Source of the DNA: an uncultured Tateyamaria sp.
GTDB lineage: Bacteria; Pseudomonadota; Alphaproteobacteria; Rhodobacterales; Rhodobacteraceae
Assembly (NCBI RefSeq): GCF_947503045.1
Contig: NZ_CANNCF010000007.1
Span: 1 to 64,000 of the forward strand
Direction of reading: 5' to 3'
Length of the DNA stretch: 64,000 nt
Shown: piece after piece, positions 34,771 through 44,239 of the stretch
How the letters are laid out: every line of letters starts with the position of its first letter
How positions within the stretch are numbered: the first letter of the stretch is position 1
The notes under the pieces: generated by a model
The model's database searches: none
What the model saw: only the letters and a program-made list of their open reading frames with translations
What the model was told of the DNA's origin: nothing
Translations under genes and position numbers: made by a program

Positions 34771-35934
34771 CTATTCGAATGATTTCACTTCCCAGTCATC
34801 AGGCGCGAGATCACCAAGACCCTTGGGAGAGAATTTTCCCATCATGGGTTCCAGTTCGAGCATCACACATCGTAACACGTTTTCAACTGCGTCACAGAAA
34901 TCTAGAGAGGTCGCGTACATGTTAGGCTGCATGATGTAGGTGTTCTTAATCTTGGTGCTACGGTTGAGAAAACTTGGGTGGGTGTCATATGCTTTGTTGA
35001 CAAAGATTCTGTCCTTTGCCTTTCGAAAAACCTCCAATGAGGACAAGAGCAAGACCCCGCCAGCTCCGGTCTCAAGATATGGGTTTGGGACGGATTGACC
35101 TTTAACCCATGCATACCTGTGATCGGCTTCTACGATTTTGCAAATCTTAAGAGCAAAAGCATCCGCCTCAAATTCCTCTCCATGCGCGTCAGTCTCAGAG
35201 ACTACTGTTCGTCCATGATCCAATGCATGATGCGCGTATTCATGAGCGAGACCAAATATTTCCATAGCGAATGCGACCTGCTCCATAAGCAATATTTCGT
35301 CTTTGGAAGATGGCTTAAAAGGGGCCAATGCGTGCGTGCCTGTCAGCGCGAAGGAGATGAATATGCGCCACCAATAGAATATCAGATCGGGGCGTTTGCG
35401 AAGCTCTTTCCTCAAAAATTCTTCGTTGAAGTCGCTGCCGACGGACATGGGTGCCAGAAACATTGTTCGGATATAGGCTCGGGAAACGAGCCCGCAGTAT
35501 CGCGTAAAGAAAGACCCCATCGTGATGATCGATTGATCAGTCATCACGACATTTATCTTTGATAGGAGCGGCCCCGACTTTGGTTCAACAGCAAAGTGAA
35601 CTTTGTCCCTGTTGCTCACATTTAGCTGAGCGGCAGCACTTTCAATTGGTTGAGACAACCGATGCAGTGCTGCTTCTGTAAACCGCGCGACGCCTGGGCT
35701 GGTGATTGGAGCTTCATTGCTCTGTGCCTTAGCGATTTCGTCTTTGAGATCGATTTCATCATCGCTCCAGCCGGCGTCAGAGAAAGCTTGCCGAGTGCTG
35801 GCCGCATCTCGGCCTGGATGCACATAGTCGGGGTCATCAAATGTGGACCATTCGTGTTCTTTCGCCCGGTCAAGCATCTGAGACCAAAGCTCTACTGCTT
35901 CCTTTTTGGAATGGTTCGATTTATCCATTGGCAA
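34771..35934 (-). CDS. HEXXH zinc-metallopeptidase-like protein
   Basis: The 387-residue product has a gluzincin-type motif, H231-E-Y-A-H235 (GLAHEYAHHALDHG), followed 20 residues later by EEFEADAFA, where E256 is the probable third zinc ligand. The acidic, soluble N terminus (EHEWSTFDDPDYVHPGRDA) and the hydrophobic patch before the motif (YWWRIFISFALTGTHALAPF) are unlike M48 membrane proteases. I cannot name the family with confidence. It lies leftward beside a proteasome-like hydrolase gene in the same direction (148-base gap). A role as an effector or regulator protease in defence is possible but unproven. Confidence 0.65.
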   Translation of the reverse strand: MPMDKSNHSKKEAVELWSQMLDRAKEHEWSTFDDPDYVHPGRDAASTRQAFSDAGWSDDEIDLKDEIAKAQSNEAPITSPGVARFTEAALHRLSQPIESAAAQLNVSNRDKVHFAVEPKSGPLLSKINVVMTDQSIITMGSFFTRYCGLVSRAYIRTMFLAPMSVGSDFNEEFLRKELRKRPDLIFYWWRIFISFALTGTHALAPFKPSSKDEILLMEQVAFAMEIFGLAHEYAHHALDHGRTVVSETDAHGEEFEADAFALKICKIVEADHRYAWVKGQSVPNPYLETGAGGVLLLSSLEVFRKAKDRIFVNKAYDTHPSFLNRSTKIKNTYIMQPNMYATSLDFCDAVENVLRCVMLELEPMMGKFSPKGLGDLAPDDWEVKSFE

Positions 35935-36082
35935 GCTTCAAAACTTCCACGGTTAGTGTTCGCCCGTATCAAACTTTTCGTACCAGATTTTGCAACCGCT
36001 CACCGCTACTTTCACTGTGTAGGCTATCGCTTGAATCTACCACACCGCACGTTTTGCAGTGAGGATTCTCCGCCAATCAAAA

Positions 36083-36892
36083 TTATTTCATAGGCCGCGC
36101 GATCTTCTGAGCGTTTGACCGGCGCTCACCAGTCACTGGGTCGATGAATTGATACAACTCATCATGCCAATCTTTAATTCGTGTTTCCGTCAGTTGTGAC
36201 TTGTTGAGCTCGCAGCCCAATAAGAACCTCTTCCCACTATAGGAAACTCCGACAGGAATTGCGGGCCCATTGTTCCCAAGTCTGACCAGTTGTGGTGGTC
36301 CTCCTGTGTATGGGTCACTGGCGGCAGCCAAATGGTCCATGAATGCCCAATACACGGCACGGCTTTTGTCGCCCTGTGGCTTTGACCGAACAGTTGTGAA
36401 GACAGTTCTGAAATCACCTGCCCCTGATCCAAAAACACTGATGAGTCCTGACCTTGATGCACCTATTGGCACCACACTTATTGTTCCAGAGATCGCTCCC
36501 GGACTAAAAAATATACTCCACATACAGAGTGGTTTTGCTATTGAGCGGTCGTCACGCGTAGCAAACAGAATCTCGACCGAACTGGTTTTGGGATACGTGC
36601 CAATAGTAGCGTCAAGATGAGACTTGTAGTTCGTCAGGCGCTGGTTTGGATCGGCACTGCGCGGGCCCAAAGACGAACTGTCGATCGCTTCGACAAGTTG
36701 TCCCAGCGCGGTCTGGGGAGGTAGAGCCTCACCTACGAAACCGAACACATCGGCGTGAACGTTTGAGAAGAAGAGTTTCCGACCGCGATCCCAAGTGTTT
36801 CCTACCCCATCCCTAAACCTACTGTCGGCACATAGGTTCAGGGTCGCGCGCCCACCACCGTCTACCGACTTCCAACAAACAATCGTGGTCAT
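36083..36892 (-). CDS. Proteasome beta-subunit-like Ntn hydrolase
   Basis: The 269-residue protein begins MTTIVCW, with Thr directly after the initiator Met, like mature proteasome beta chains. ADSR (D23) and GRKLFF (K39) follow at spacings close to the Thr1/Asp17/Lys33 triad of the 20S proteasome and HslV. A GFVGEALPP segment, equivalent to the conserved Gly-rich strand after the Lys, comes next. It is longer than HslV (about 175 residues) and has an unrelated C terminus ending DWHDELYQFIDPVTGER. It should therefore be an N-terminal-threonine hydrolase active after methionine removal, with an unknown substrate. No HslU-type unfoldase is present. It is divergent from the DUF3800 gene. Confidence 0.6.
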   Translation of the reverse strand: MTTIVCWKSVDGGGRATLNLCADSRFRDGVGNTWDRGRKLFFSNVHADVFGFVGEALPPQTALGQLVEAIDSSSLGPRSADPNQRLTNYKSHLDATIGTYPKTSSVEILFATRDDRSIAKPLCMWSIFFSPGAISGTISVVPIGASRSGLISVFGSGAGDFRTVFTTVRSKPQGDKSRAVYWAFMDHLAAASDPYTGGPPQLVRLGNNGPAIPVGVSYSGKRFLLGCELNKSQLTETRIKDWHDELYQFIDPVTGERRSNAQKIARPMK

Positions 36893-37003
36893 TCACATAA
36901 CTCCTTGTAATTTACACCATGGTCTAGCGTGGAACTTTAGTAGTCAGTAGCCTTTCTCTTCGCTCCGATGCATGTTCGGGATAAGAGAATTCAGGGGGCA
37001 AAT

Positions 37004-38134
37004 ATGACTGACTTAGATCAGGTTGGAACATTAATTTCGTTTGATGAATCGGGCTTCACTGGTCCCGATCTACTAAACGAATCTCAACCCTACTTCGTCT
37101 ATGCCTCTCACGACTTGTCGGCAGAAGAAGCGGCGGACTTCCTCGACAAACTTAAAGCCGACTTCAGTTTTCAAGGTAACGAACTGAAGGCCACACGTCT
37201 CAAGAAGCGTGGTGACTGGGAATATTTAGCAAATCGGATTTGCGAGATTTCAGACCAAAGATCGAGGGTGGTCACATTCGATAAGCGTGCCGCACTGGCA
37301 GGCAAGTTCTTTGAGTACTTCTTCGAGCCGGTCCTCGCAAAAAATAGCCTCGCATTCTACCGTATCGATTTTCACCGCTACATGATGAATACGATAACCT
37401 CGCTAATGTGGAAAAGTGGTGCTGACTACTCCGGACTGAGCGCCCAGATGCAAGCATTTATGCGCTCTTTTGATCCGGCTGACGCACCAGATATTTTCGT
37501 GGTCGGCGGTCAACATCCAATCGAGATGCAGCGCATCCAGAGCTTCTGTTTGGGTTACGCCAATCAAATCGAGGCGGAGACCAAACATCTGCGACCGGAG
37601 AATGATGAAACAGGAAAGTGGGCCCTAGATCTAACTTCGTCATCTCTGTTCAGCCTGCTGTTTCAATGGTGGGGGCATCGGCACCCAAGACTGCGGGTCT
37701 TATGCGACGACTCTAAACCTCTTGCTCCGATGGCCGAGTTTTTTGATGCTTGGGTCGGTCAGGAACAGTCCGTTCCAGTAACAAACGGCCGAACCGCCTC
37801 CCACCTACGGGGGAACCTAATTGTACCGCTTGAGTTCGGATCGTCGGAACAACACCCATCAATCCAGTTGGCAGACCTGCTCGCCGGTATGACCGCTGAC
37901 TTCTGCATCCGTAGGGGAGACGCACCTCTCGGTATCGAGAAGTGGGTCCGGCGAAATCGCATGTGGTCTAATTCTGTCGAGTTCGATCCGGAATTGGTGC
38001 GAAAGGGTAACCCAACAGTGAGAGTAGGACGAGAGCTACTAAAAGAATTGGCTAGTAGAGCGCAGAAAGGGGAGGATCCTTTGGCTCAGATTGGATCCTT
38101 TATTGAAAGGACGCAAAGGCAGTTCGGCGCTTAA
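37004..38134 (+). CDS. DUF3800-family protein
   Basis: The 376-residue protein matches DUF3800: an acidic start strand FDESGFTGPDLL, a middle segment with RVLCDDSKPL, and the C-terminal HPSIQLADLLAGMTAD motif. DUF3800 proteins have an RNase H-like arrangement of acidic residues and often sit in defence islands, where a nuclease role is suspected. The ATG at 37004 is used because AGGGGG lies just upstream; an in-frame ATG at 36968 adds 12 unconserved residues. It is divergent from the Ntn hydrolase gene across 111 bases, so the two may share control. Confidence 0.75.
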   Translation: MTDLDQVGTLISFDESGFTGPDLLNESQPYFVYASHDLSAEEAADFLDKLKADFSFQGNELKATRLKKRGDWEYLANRICEISDQRSRVVTFDKRAALAGKFFEYFFEPVLAKNSLAFYRIDFHRYMMNTITSLMWKSGADYSGLSAQMQAFMRSFDPADAPDIFVVGGQHPIEMQRIQSFCLGYANQIEAETKHLRPENDETGKWALDLTSSSLFSLLFQWWGHRHPRLRVLCDDSKPLAPMAEFFDAWVGQEQSVPVTNGRTASHLRGNLIVPLEFGSSEQHPSIQLADLLAGMTADFCIRRGDAPLGIEKWVRRNRMWSNSVEFDPELVRKGNPTVRVGRELLKELASRAQKGEDPLAQIGSFIERTQRQFGA

Positions 38135-38498
38135 AGTTCCCAAGGGAAGTACGACCGGCATCGGCTACTGTCCAGAATGCCTAAGAGCCAAAAAATCACA
38201 ACAATTGCGACCACGCAACGAGACGCATATGTGTGTCGCACCTTCAGCGAATGTCTATTTCGACGGGCCGCGCCGCAGCATGCTGACTATCGGTTCAATG
38301 GCCGGTATGGTCCGGTCAAAAAAAATCGTTGGCGGCCCTAAACCGACATCCAACGTTCATTTCGGATGCTGCATGAGCAGCCCCCATAGCGGACCTTCAT
38401 TATCGTAGTATTCGTCGACAGCATTGAGGGCCTGCCTTCTTAGACAAACTAGTAGCAACGTGTCATGTTGATGAAGCAACTGTTTAGGTGAAGACAAA
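38135..38498. other. 364-base stretch without a gene
   Basis: Only short frames without ribosome sites are present. The sequence has the appearance of degraded coding or mobile-element DNA, but I recognise no element. The last 60 bases should contain the promoter of the next gene. Confidence 0.4.
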
Positions 38499-39047
38499 AT
38501 GGGATACGTCCTAAATCAATTGAGCAACCTACCGGTTGATGACAACATCAATTTTTACATATTTGTGGTGAACGGTCAGTATCGCGACCCACTATACGAT
38601 GTAATACAGAGTAATTTCGTACAAATTGCGCGGGAGATCGGCGACAACGCTGTCGTGGCCATGGGCACGGACAGTAAGGCCTTCACAACTTCCGTTGCGC
38701 GAAAATACCTTGGAGATGGCAATAGCGATGGCAGTTTCACTAAGATCTTGCCTGCGCTTCTCATTACAAATGATCATCCTGACGATCTAAAGGTGGACAG
38801 TCTCAGGTTGATAGTTCCCCTGAAACATGCCGAGAGTCATTTTGGTAATTGGCATCAATTTTTTGAGTCACTTGCTCAGTTCGTTCGAGGCGAGAACGAT
38901 GATTTTGCGAGAAGGTTCCAAGATACAGGCGACTTGCTTGATGCTTCGAACAAAGTCGTGATGCTGCAGCCAAATTTCTTCGGCCTAGGTTTGAACATCA
39001 ACGAACTCCTTGACCGTTGGCGAGCCAGGAAAAGCGACACCGCCTGA
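38499..39047 (+). CDS. Uncharacterised protein in the defence-type island
   Basis: The 182-residue protein starts at an ATG preceded by GGTGAAG. It has alternating strands and helices (NINFYIFVVNGQYRDPLYDVI, then VVAMGTDSKAFTTSVARKYL, LPALLITNDHPDDL, LRLIVPLKHAESHFGNWHQFF), which suggests an alpha/beta fold, perhaps thioredoxin-like without the CxxC. I cannot place it in a family. It has no signal peptide or membrane segment. It stands alone between the DUF3800 gene and the sigma-like gene. Confidence 0.6.
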   Translation: MGYVLNQLSNLPVDDNINFYIFVVNGQYRDPLYDVIQSNFVQIAREIGDNAVVAMGTDSKAFTTSVARKYLGDGNSDGSFTKILPALLITNDHPDDLKVDSLRLIVPLKHAESHFGNWHQFFESLAQFVRGENDDFARRFQDTGDLLDASNKVVMLQPNFFGLGLNINELLDRWRARKSDTA

Positions 39048-39321
39048 CATTATGCCTCGCGGCGCAAAACTTCCATCCGAACAGGGGGACCGCGCTGCGG
39101 TGCAGCTTCCCCAAATCGGACGTCTTGCAGTAAGCAATCGGCGCTTGCCAAGAATGAGATAATTGCACGGCCGAAAGCTCATTACTGTTAGATAAGCGGC
39201 AAGAAAGCGAAAAAAAATCACCATCGGCTTTCCGCTTTTGCAGACTGCGCTCGATTAAAGGGAAGAAGGGGCCATAGGACAGGGCCGCAAGGCAGCTTAG
39301 AATAACTTTGGAGGGGGCAGA

Positions 39322-40116
39322 ATGACCCAAAGTGCAAAAACTGAGGATGATCCTCCTGATAAGGGCTATAAGCGGCCTGCCAGAGTTGAGGCGCAGATTG
39401 CGGCTGTCAAAAACCTCGCCCCGGTTCAGCTCATTGAACGCGCCAACATGCGATCACCAGCAAGCTCAGAGCACCTATTACCGGAGACGCTTGTTTATCT
39501 GACGCGCCGGGCACTGAAGACCGGAGAACAAAAAGTCGCGCGGGTGCTTCTTGCAGAACTGACCGAGCGCTGTTTTCGCGTTCTTCGAAACAGGATCAAT
39601 GCCGATGCCTATGCTGACCGCGACACAATCTGTGAAGACATCATAGGTGAATTTGTGGTGCTTTTCGCGAAGGATTGTGCCGGGCAAAAGACGCCGCTGG
39701 ACTTCTACGAATGTCGGTTCAATCGTGCGTTCCGAGGGTTGCGCATTGATCATCTTCGAACCGAGGACGTCCGTAAGGACCACATCGTTGAAATGCCGAC
39801 AACAAGGGGCGCCGGCAACGAAGACTTTAAAGATGATGTCGCTGAAATCGTGGTCGAAGCGCTTCGCGCGCCTCCCTATCAAGAAACAGCTTACATCTTC
39901 TCTCGCATCAAGGATGCGGTGAAGGCGCTACCAACTGACCTACGCGACGCCTTCGTTCTAGTCCGGATACTTGGCTACAAAACCCACTCAAAAAACCCTG
40001 ATGAAGTCACTGCCGCCGTAAGATGCAAATGTAGCGATCGAATGATACGCTATCGGTTAAGGCAAGCTGATGCTGCATTGGCTCCACTACTGGAGGACCT
40101 CCATGACAAATCCTAA
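39322..40116 (+). CDS. Sigma-70-like RNA polymerase factor
   Basis: The 264-residue product has a region resembling sigma region 2 (residues about 75-150: AELTERCFRVLRNRINADAYADRDTICEDIIGEFVVLFA, then FNRAFRGLRIDHLR). A C-terminal region-4-like part has KALPTDLRDAFVLVRILGYKTHSKNPDEVTAAVRCKCSDRMIRYRLRQADAAL, where the last segment should be the recognition helix. The match is weaker than for a housekeeping ECF factor. GGAGGGGG lies before the ATG. Its 3' end overlaps the next gene by 14 bases, and that gene leads into the ImmA-helicase gene, so the three are one operon. It may drive transcription of this island under stress, or be a DNA-binding regulator only. Confidence 0.65.
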   Translation: MTQSAKTEDDPPDKGYKRPARVEAQIAAVKNLAPVQLIERANMRSPASSEHLLPETLVYLTRRALKTGEQKVARVLLAELTERCFRVLRNRINADAYADRDTICEDIIGEFVVLFAKDCAGQKTPLDFYECRFNRAFRGLRIDHLRTEDVRKDHIVEMPTTRGAGNEDFKDDVAEIVVEALRAPPYQETAYIFSRIKDAVKALPTDLRDAFVLVRILGYKTHSKNPDEVTAAVRCKCSDRMIRYRLRQADAALAPLLEDLHDKS

Positions 40117-40765
40117 TCAAGCCAAAGTAAGGATCCCTGAAGCTGCACTGTATGCACTAGCGACCGAGAGAGAGTACCCAGACGCCGGCCTTTTGGAGCA
40201 AGTGATCCGTCAGTATCCGGGGTATGCTGAAGCTCTTACCACGCTTGCTATTGAGCTTGCGGTTGATGCCCTCACTCCAGTCGCTGACATCGTCCAAGAA
40301 GATGATCAAGAAGCAATAGCGCCCGCTGTTTCACGAGCGATGAGCCGATTTGAGAACGCGTTGTTCCAAGAAGAAGTTCAGTCGACAGGAGGAGCGCCTT
40401 TCGAAACGAAATCAGCAATTGCGGTTGCTACCCCTGTGAACCCATTTTCTGGTTTAGAGCGCCCAGATGTACGTGAGTACGCGAAGCGGATCGGGGCAAA
40501 TACCCTATTTGTTGCGAAGCTTCGGGATCGCGAGATAGACGAAACGACGTACACCGCTGGATTTATAAAGCACGCAGCAGATAAACTTCCTGTCGACCCT
40601 AGCGTTATGGCCGCTCATTTAGCTGCAGGATCAATAGCCTCTGCTCCAGCTCTCTTCCATAAGGCCGAAGAGAAGCCTGTAGCCGGACAAAAGCAAAGCT
40701 TTGAGGAAGCGGTTAGGTCGTCCGGACTGTCTCGCGATCAACAGAAGCATCTGTTGGGGTTGTAA
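40103..40765 (+). CDS. Uncharacterised helical protein, middle gene of the sigma-helicase operon
   Basis: The 220-residue product starts at ATG 40103, with GGAGG six bases upstream, inside the end of the sigma-like gene (14-base overlap). It is predicted mostly helical (ALYALATEREYPDAGLLEQVI, AEALTTLAIELAVDAL) with an acidic linker in the middle and a C-terminal helix ending QQKHLLGL. The segment RPDVREYAKRIGANTLFVAKLRDREI could contact protein or DNA. It resembles no family I can name. It may be a substrate of the ImmA-like protease domain encoded next (anti-sigma or repressor role), but that is inference from position only. Confidence 0.65.
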   Translation: MTNPNQAKVRIPEAALYALATEREYPDAGLLEQVIRQYPGYAEALTTLAIELAVDALTPVADIVQEDDQEAIAPAVSRAMSRFENALFQEEVQSTGGAPFETKSAIAVATPVNPFSGLERPDVREYAKRIGANTLFVAKLRDREIDETTYTAGFIKHAADKLPVDPSVMAAHLAAGSIASAPALFHKAEEKPVAGQKQSFEEAVRSSGLSRDQQKHLLGL

Positions 40766-40768
40766 GTT

Positions 40769-43700
40769 ATGGACGTGTTTGAGGCAGTTCGACAGAACGC
40801 CGCCGAACTTCATCTCAAACTTACGCAACAAGGCGTCGAGGCACTTGACCCAAATGCTCTGATCGATGCTGCGATCGCCGACCTTGATCTTGAGTTGTTT
40901 TTGTTGGAACCCGGTGATCCGGCCTTGAAGGGCTCCAAAGCGCTATATGACGATCAAGCTGGACACATACTCTGTGAACAAACTGACCAGCCTATCGATC
41001 GAGTGCTCTTGGTCGGCCACGAGATCGGGCACGCTCGTTTGCACGCAGGGAGTTCTAGCTGCGATACCGCCGACATCGACCCGACGCGTTCAACCGAAAG
41101 CGCGCCCGTTGGTCTCGATAGAGTGGAGGACTACGGCGCAAAAGAAAGACGAGAACTGCACGCGAATGTCTTTGCGCGCGAATTTCTGCTCCCTCGTGCG
41201 TTTGCGAGAGAATTATTCCTAGGCAAGAAATGGAATGCACGCGATGTTGCGGGGACAACAGGACTGCCTCTCAATTTGGTGCGTCAGCAGCTATTCGATG
41301 CTCTCCTACTCCCAGAAATATCTGCTGAGTTGTTGAAGCCGACGGCTGCCCCGTTCATCGCCAAACCGGATGAGAAACAAGAAACAGCTGCCCGTCATGA
41401 GGGCTCGGCATTCCAACTTCAAGCAGGCCCGGGCACAGGGAAGACCCGAACCCTCATTAAGCGCATCAATTGGTTGCTCGAAACAGGAGCAGATCCCGCA
41501 TCGATTCTTGTACTCACTTTTTCAAATCGCGCTGCCGGAGAACTTTCGGAACGCTTGATCAAGGACAAGCCGGAAGAGGCAACAAAAATTTGGATCGGAA
41601 CGTTTCACGCGTTCGGCCTTGATCTGATCCGAAGGCACTACGACCTTCTGGGAATCTCAAGCGATCCAACACTCTTTGACAGAAGCGATGCAATTTCTGT
41701 TTTAGAAGAAATACTGCCAACGCTTCCGCTTGTTCACTATCGAGATCTTTGGGATCCCGCTCGTGTCCTACGCGACATCGTGACCGCTATCTCCCGTGCG
41801 AAGGATGAGATGGCGGGGCCTGAAGCCTATCGCAGTATGGCCGTTGAAATGCGAGCCGCCTGTGATCCTGATGATGAAGATCAGATCAAGCTAGCGGAAA
41901 AAAGCCTCGAGATTGCCGATGTTTATGATCTCTATGAAACCGCCCTGCGTCAGCACGGGGGCGTCGACTTTGGTGACTTGATTAAACGCCCGGCGGAACT
42001 TCTCGAAGTCAATGAGGCAGCGCGCGCAACTGCTCAACTTCGACACCGCCATATTCTTGTCGATGAATATCAAGACGTTAATAGAGCGAGTGCAAAGCTC
42101 TTAAAGGCAGTAGCGGGGAATGGGGCGCGGCTTTGGGTCGTAGGTGATGCTCGCCAATCGATTTACCGATTTCGTGGAGCGTCATCGCGAAACATGGCGG
42201 CCTTTGCCGAGGATTATCCGGGAGCAACGATTGATAGGCTTGAGAAGAATTATCGTTCTGCGCATGAAGTTGTCCGAACCTTTTCCGCCATAGCCCCGCA
42301 TATGGGAGCGTCCAAAGGCATGCTACCCCTGGATCTGATAGCGGAAAAGGGTGCCTCAGGTGTTCCGCCAGAGGTGCGCGCATTCCCAACGCTTTCCTCG
42401 GAGGCATCTGGCGTGGCGGAAAGTGTATTAGAACTCCGAGAGCAAGGGGTCGCGTTTCGCGATCAAGCGGTTTTGTGTCGATCTAACGGTCGCCTCGATG
42501 AAGTAACAAAATACCTCGAAGCAGAGGGCATTCCTGTTCTTCATTTAGGCAGTTTGTTTGAACGCGACGATATTCGTGACCTTCTTAGTTTGCTGAAACT
42601 TCTTGTTGATCCGTATGCCGATGCCCTGGTTCGGGCTGCAACGATGTCGCCGTATGAGATGTCGCTGCAGGATGCGTACGTGATCATGTCGTATCTTCGA
42701 GATCAATCGGATGGCGAACCTGCTGTTCTAGCGTCGGCAAAAGACGCTCCTGGTATCTCAAAAGATGGCCGTGAAGCCTTAGGGCGGATTTGCTCGGACC
42801 TAGAAGATCATAACGCTAACTCATCCCCGTGGAATGTCCTCGCCGACTTACTTCTGGACAAGACGGACTTCGCACGAGAACTAGGATCGGCTGACACGAT
42901 ATCCGGCAAGCTGCGTGCGGTGGCGATCTGGCAGTTTCTGAACTTTGTTCGTGACCAAAGGGGCGCAGGAGTTGGTTCACCAATACACCGACTGCTCGAC
43001 CGAATTCGTCAAATGGTCTTGCTCGCAGAGGAGCGCGATTTGCGGCAAGTCCCCGAGGCTGCTTTGCAGCTCGATGCAGTTCGAATGATGACGGTCCACG
43101 CGAGCAAGGGGCTCGAGTTTGAGGCCATTCATCTTCCAGGGCTCACAACATCGAGTTTTCCTTCCAACTATCGCGGTGTGCGTTGCCCACCGCCGGAAGG
43201 CATGATCGAAGGCGATGCTGGCATTGGAATTAAACCCGCCGCAAGGAAAGCCCACGAAGATGAAGAGGAGTGCTTATTCTTCGTCGCTCTTTCCCGAGCA
43301 AAGAAGGATCTTCGGATCTATCGCTCAAAAACTCAGCGCAATGGCAAGACCAACCGCAGTCCATCAAGGTATCTTGACTGGCTTCCTGCCGGGCAAGTCA
43401 AACAGAGCGAACCCGCTGCCGGATCAGTACAAGAAGCGTCCATCAATCAGTATGCGCTGATCGAAGTTTTGAACAATCCAGATTTTGTTGTGAGCCAAGC
43501 TCAGCTGCAGGCATACGAAAAGTGCCCTAGGCGTTACTTCTATACTCATTTGCTTGGGTTGGGAGGCGCAAAGAAATCCACAGCTTTTTCAAAGACACAC
43601 GATTGCATCTACAGACTGATCGACTGGGTCGCAGAGCAGAGACTGTCGCAAAATCCATCGATCGAAGCGACAGAGAGAGCCTTTGATGCGATTTGGAAAG

Positions 43701-44206
43701 AACGCGGACCGATCGACCATGCATATGCTGATAGCTACCGAGCGCTTGCTTCAAAGCTGATCGGCTCCATTGTTCGCACAGGCGAAACAATGCAGTTCAC
43801 ATCCGTGGACCCGATCACCGTCAATATCCAAGGAGCGCGGTTTCGTCTCTATCCCGATGATGTTGCCGTTCTCGCAGATGGCTCCACAGCGATCCGGCGC
43901 GTGCGGACAGGTTATAAGAGAAGCGACGAGTACAGAAGGCTGGAGTATGCTCTATATATGATGGCTGCTGAGCAGGAATTTGGCGGATCTGGCGTGGTTG
44001 AAGCTGTTCATCTGACCGATGACACATCTGAGCGTGTAAACATCAAGTCTCAAGCCTTGAGCAACAACAGAGAGAAAGCTCGGCTTCTCTTAACTGGTGT
44101 CGCCGAAGGTCAGTTTCCTCCCGATCCTGACCCCGCCGTATGCCCACGCTGCCCACACTTCTTTTCGTGTGCAGGCGCGCCCAGCGGATCGCTCAAACTC
44201 ACATAA
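40769..44206 (+). CDS. ImmA/IrrE peptidase - UvrD-type helicase - RecB-like C-terminal fusion
   Basis: The 1145-residue protein has three parts. Residues about 60-190 are an ImmA/IrrE-like zinc peptidase with HEIGH at 84-88 and a distal acidic motif (RRELHANVFAREFLLP). Residues about 205-860 are a UvrD/Rep superfamily 1 helicase: Walker A GPGTGKT at 220-226, FSNRAA, Walker B LVDEYQDV near 430, RQSIYRFRG, MTVHASKGLEFE and VALSRAKKDL. Residues about 910-1145 look like a RecB/AddB nuclease domain with an iron-sulfur set (CPRRYFY and CPRCPHFFSC). Where an active enzyme has DYKTG, this one reads RRVRTG, so nuclease activity is probably lost. It begins 3 bases after the unknown gene and ends 104 bases before the ubiquitin-like gene. 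It may link phage or DNA-damage sensing to proteolysis. Confidence 0.88.
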   Translation: MDVFEAVRQNAAELHLKLTQQGVEALDPNALIDAAIADLDLELFLLEPGDPALKGSKALYDDQAGHILCEQTDQPIDRVLLVGHEIGHARLHAGSSSCDTADIDPTRSTESAPVGLDRVEDYGAKERRELHANVFAREFLLPRAFARELFLGKKWNARDVAGTTGLPLNLVRQQLFDALLLPEISAELLKPTAAPFIAKPDEKQETAARHEGSAFQLQAGPGTGKTRTLIKRINWLLETGADPASILVLTFSNRAAGELSERLIKDKPEEATKIWIGTFHAFGLDLIRRHYDLLGISSDPTLFDRSDAISVLEEILPTLPLVHYRDLWDPARVLRDIVTAISRAKDEMAGPEAYRSMAVEMRAACDPDDEDQIKLAEKSLEIADVYDLYETALRQHGGVDFGDLIKRPAELLEVNEAARATAQLRHRHILVDEYQDVNRASAKLLKAVAGNGARLWVVGDARQSIYRFRGASSRNMAAFAEDYPGATIDRLEKNYRSAHEVVRTFSAIAPHMGASKGMLPLDLIAEKGASGVPPEVRAFPTLSSEASGVAESVLELREQGVAFRDQAVLCRSNGRLDEVTKYLEAEGIPVLHLGSLFERDDIRDLLSLLKLLVDPYADALVRAATMSPYEMSLQDAYVIMSYLRDQSDGEPAVLASAKDAPGISKDGREALGRICSDLEDHNANSSPWNVLADLLLDKTDFARELGSADTISGKLRAVAIWQFLNFVRDQRGAGVGSPIHRLLDRIRQMVLLAEERDLRQVPEAALQLDAVRMMTVHASKGLEFEAIHLPGLTTSSFPSNYRGVRCPPPEGMIEGDAGIGIKPAARKAHEDEEECLFFVALSRAKKDLRIYRSKTQRNGKTNRSPSRYLDWLPAGQVKQSEPAAGSVQEASINQYALIEVLNNPDFVVSQAQLQAYEKCPRRYFYTHLLGLGGAKKSTAFSKTHDCIYRLIDWVAEQRLSQNPSIEATERAFDAIWKERGPIDHAYADSYRALASKLIGSIVRTGETMQFTSVDPITVNIQGARFRLYPDDVAVLADGSTAIRRVRTGYKRSDEYRRLEYALYMMAAEQEFGGSGVVEAVHLTDDTSERVNIKSQALSNNREKARLLLTGVAEGQFPPDPDPAVCPRCPHFFSCAGAPSGSLKLT

Positions 44207-44239
44207 TCTGTAAGACCGATTTCCGTTTTTTCGCTCCGG

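Noticed and set aside
38091-38408. Rightward 105-codon frame after the DUF3800 gene
   Set aside because: It starts inside the DUF3800 gene in another frame, lacks a ribosome site and has no recognisable domain.
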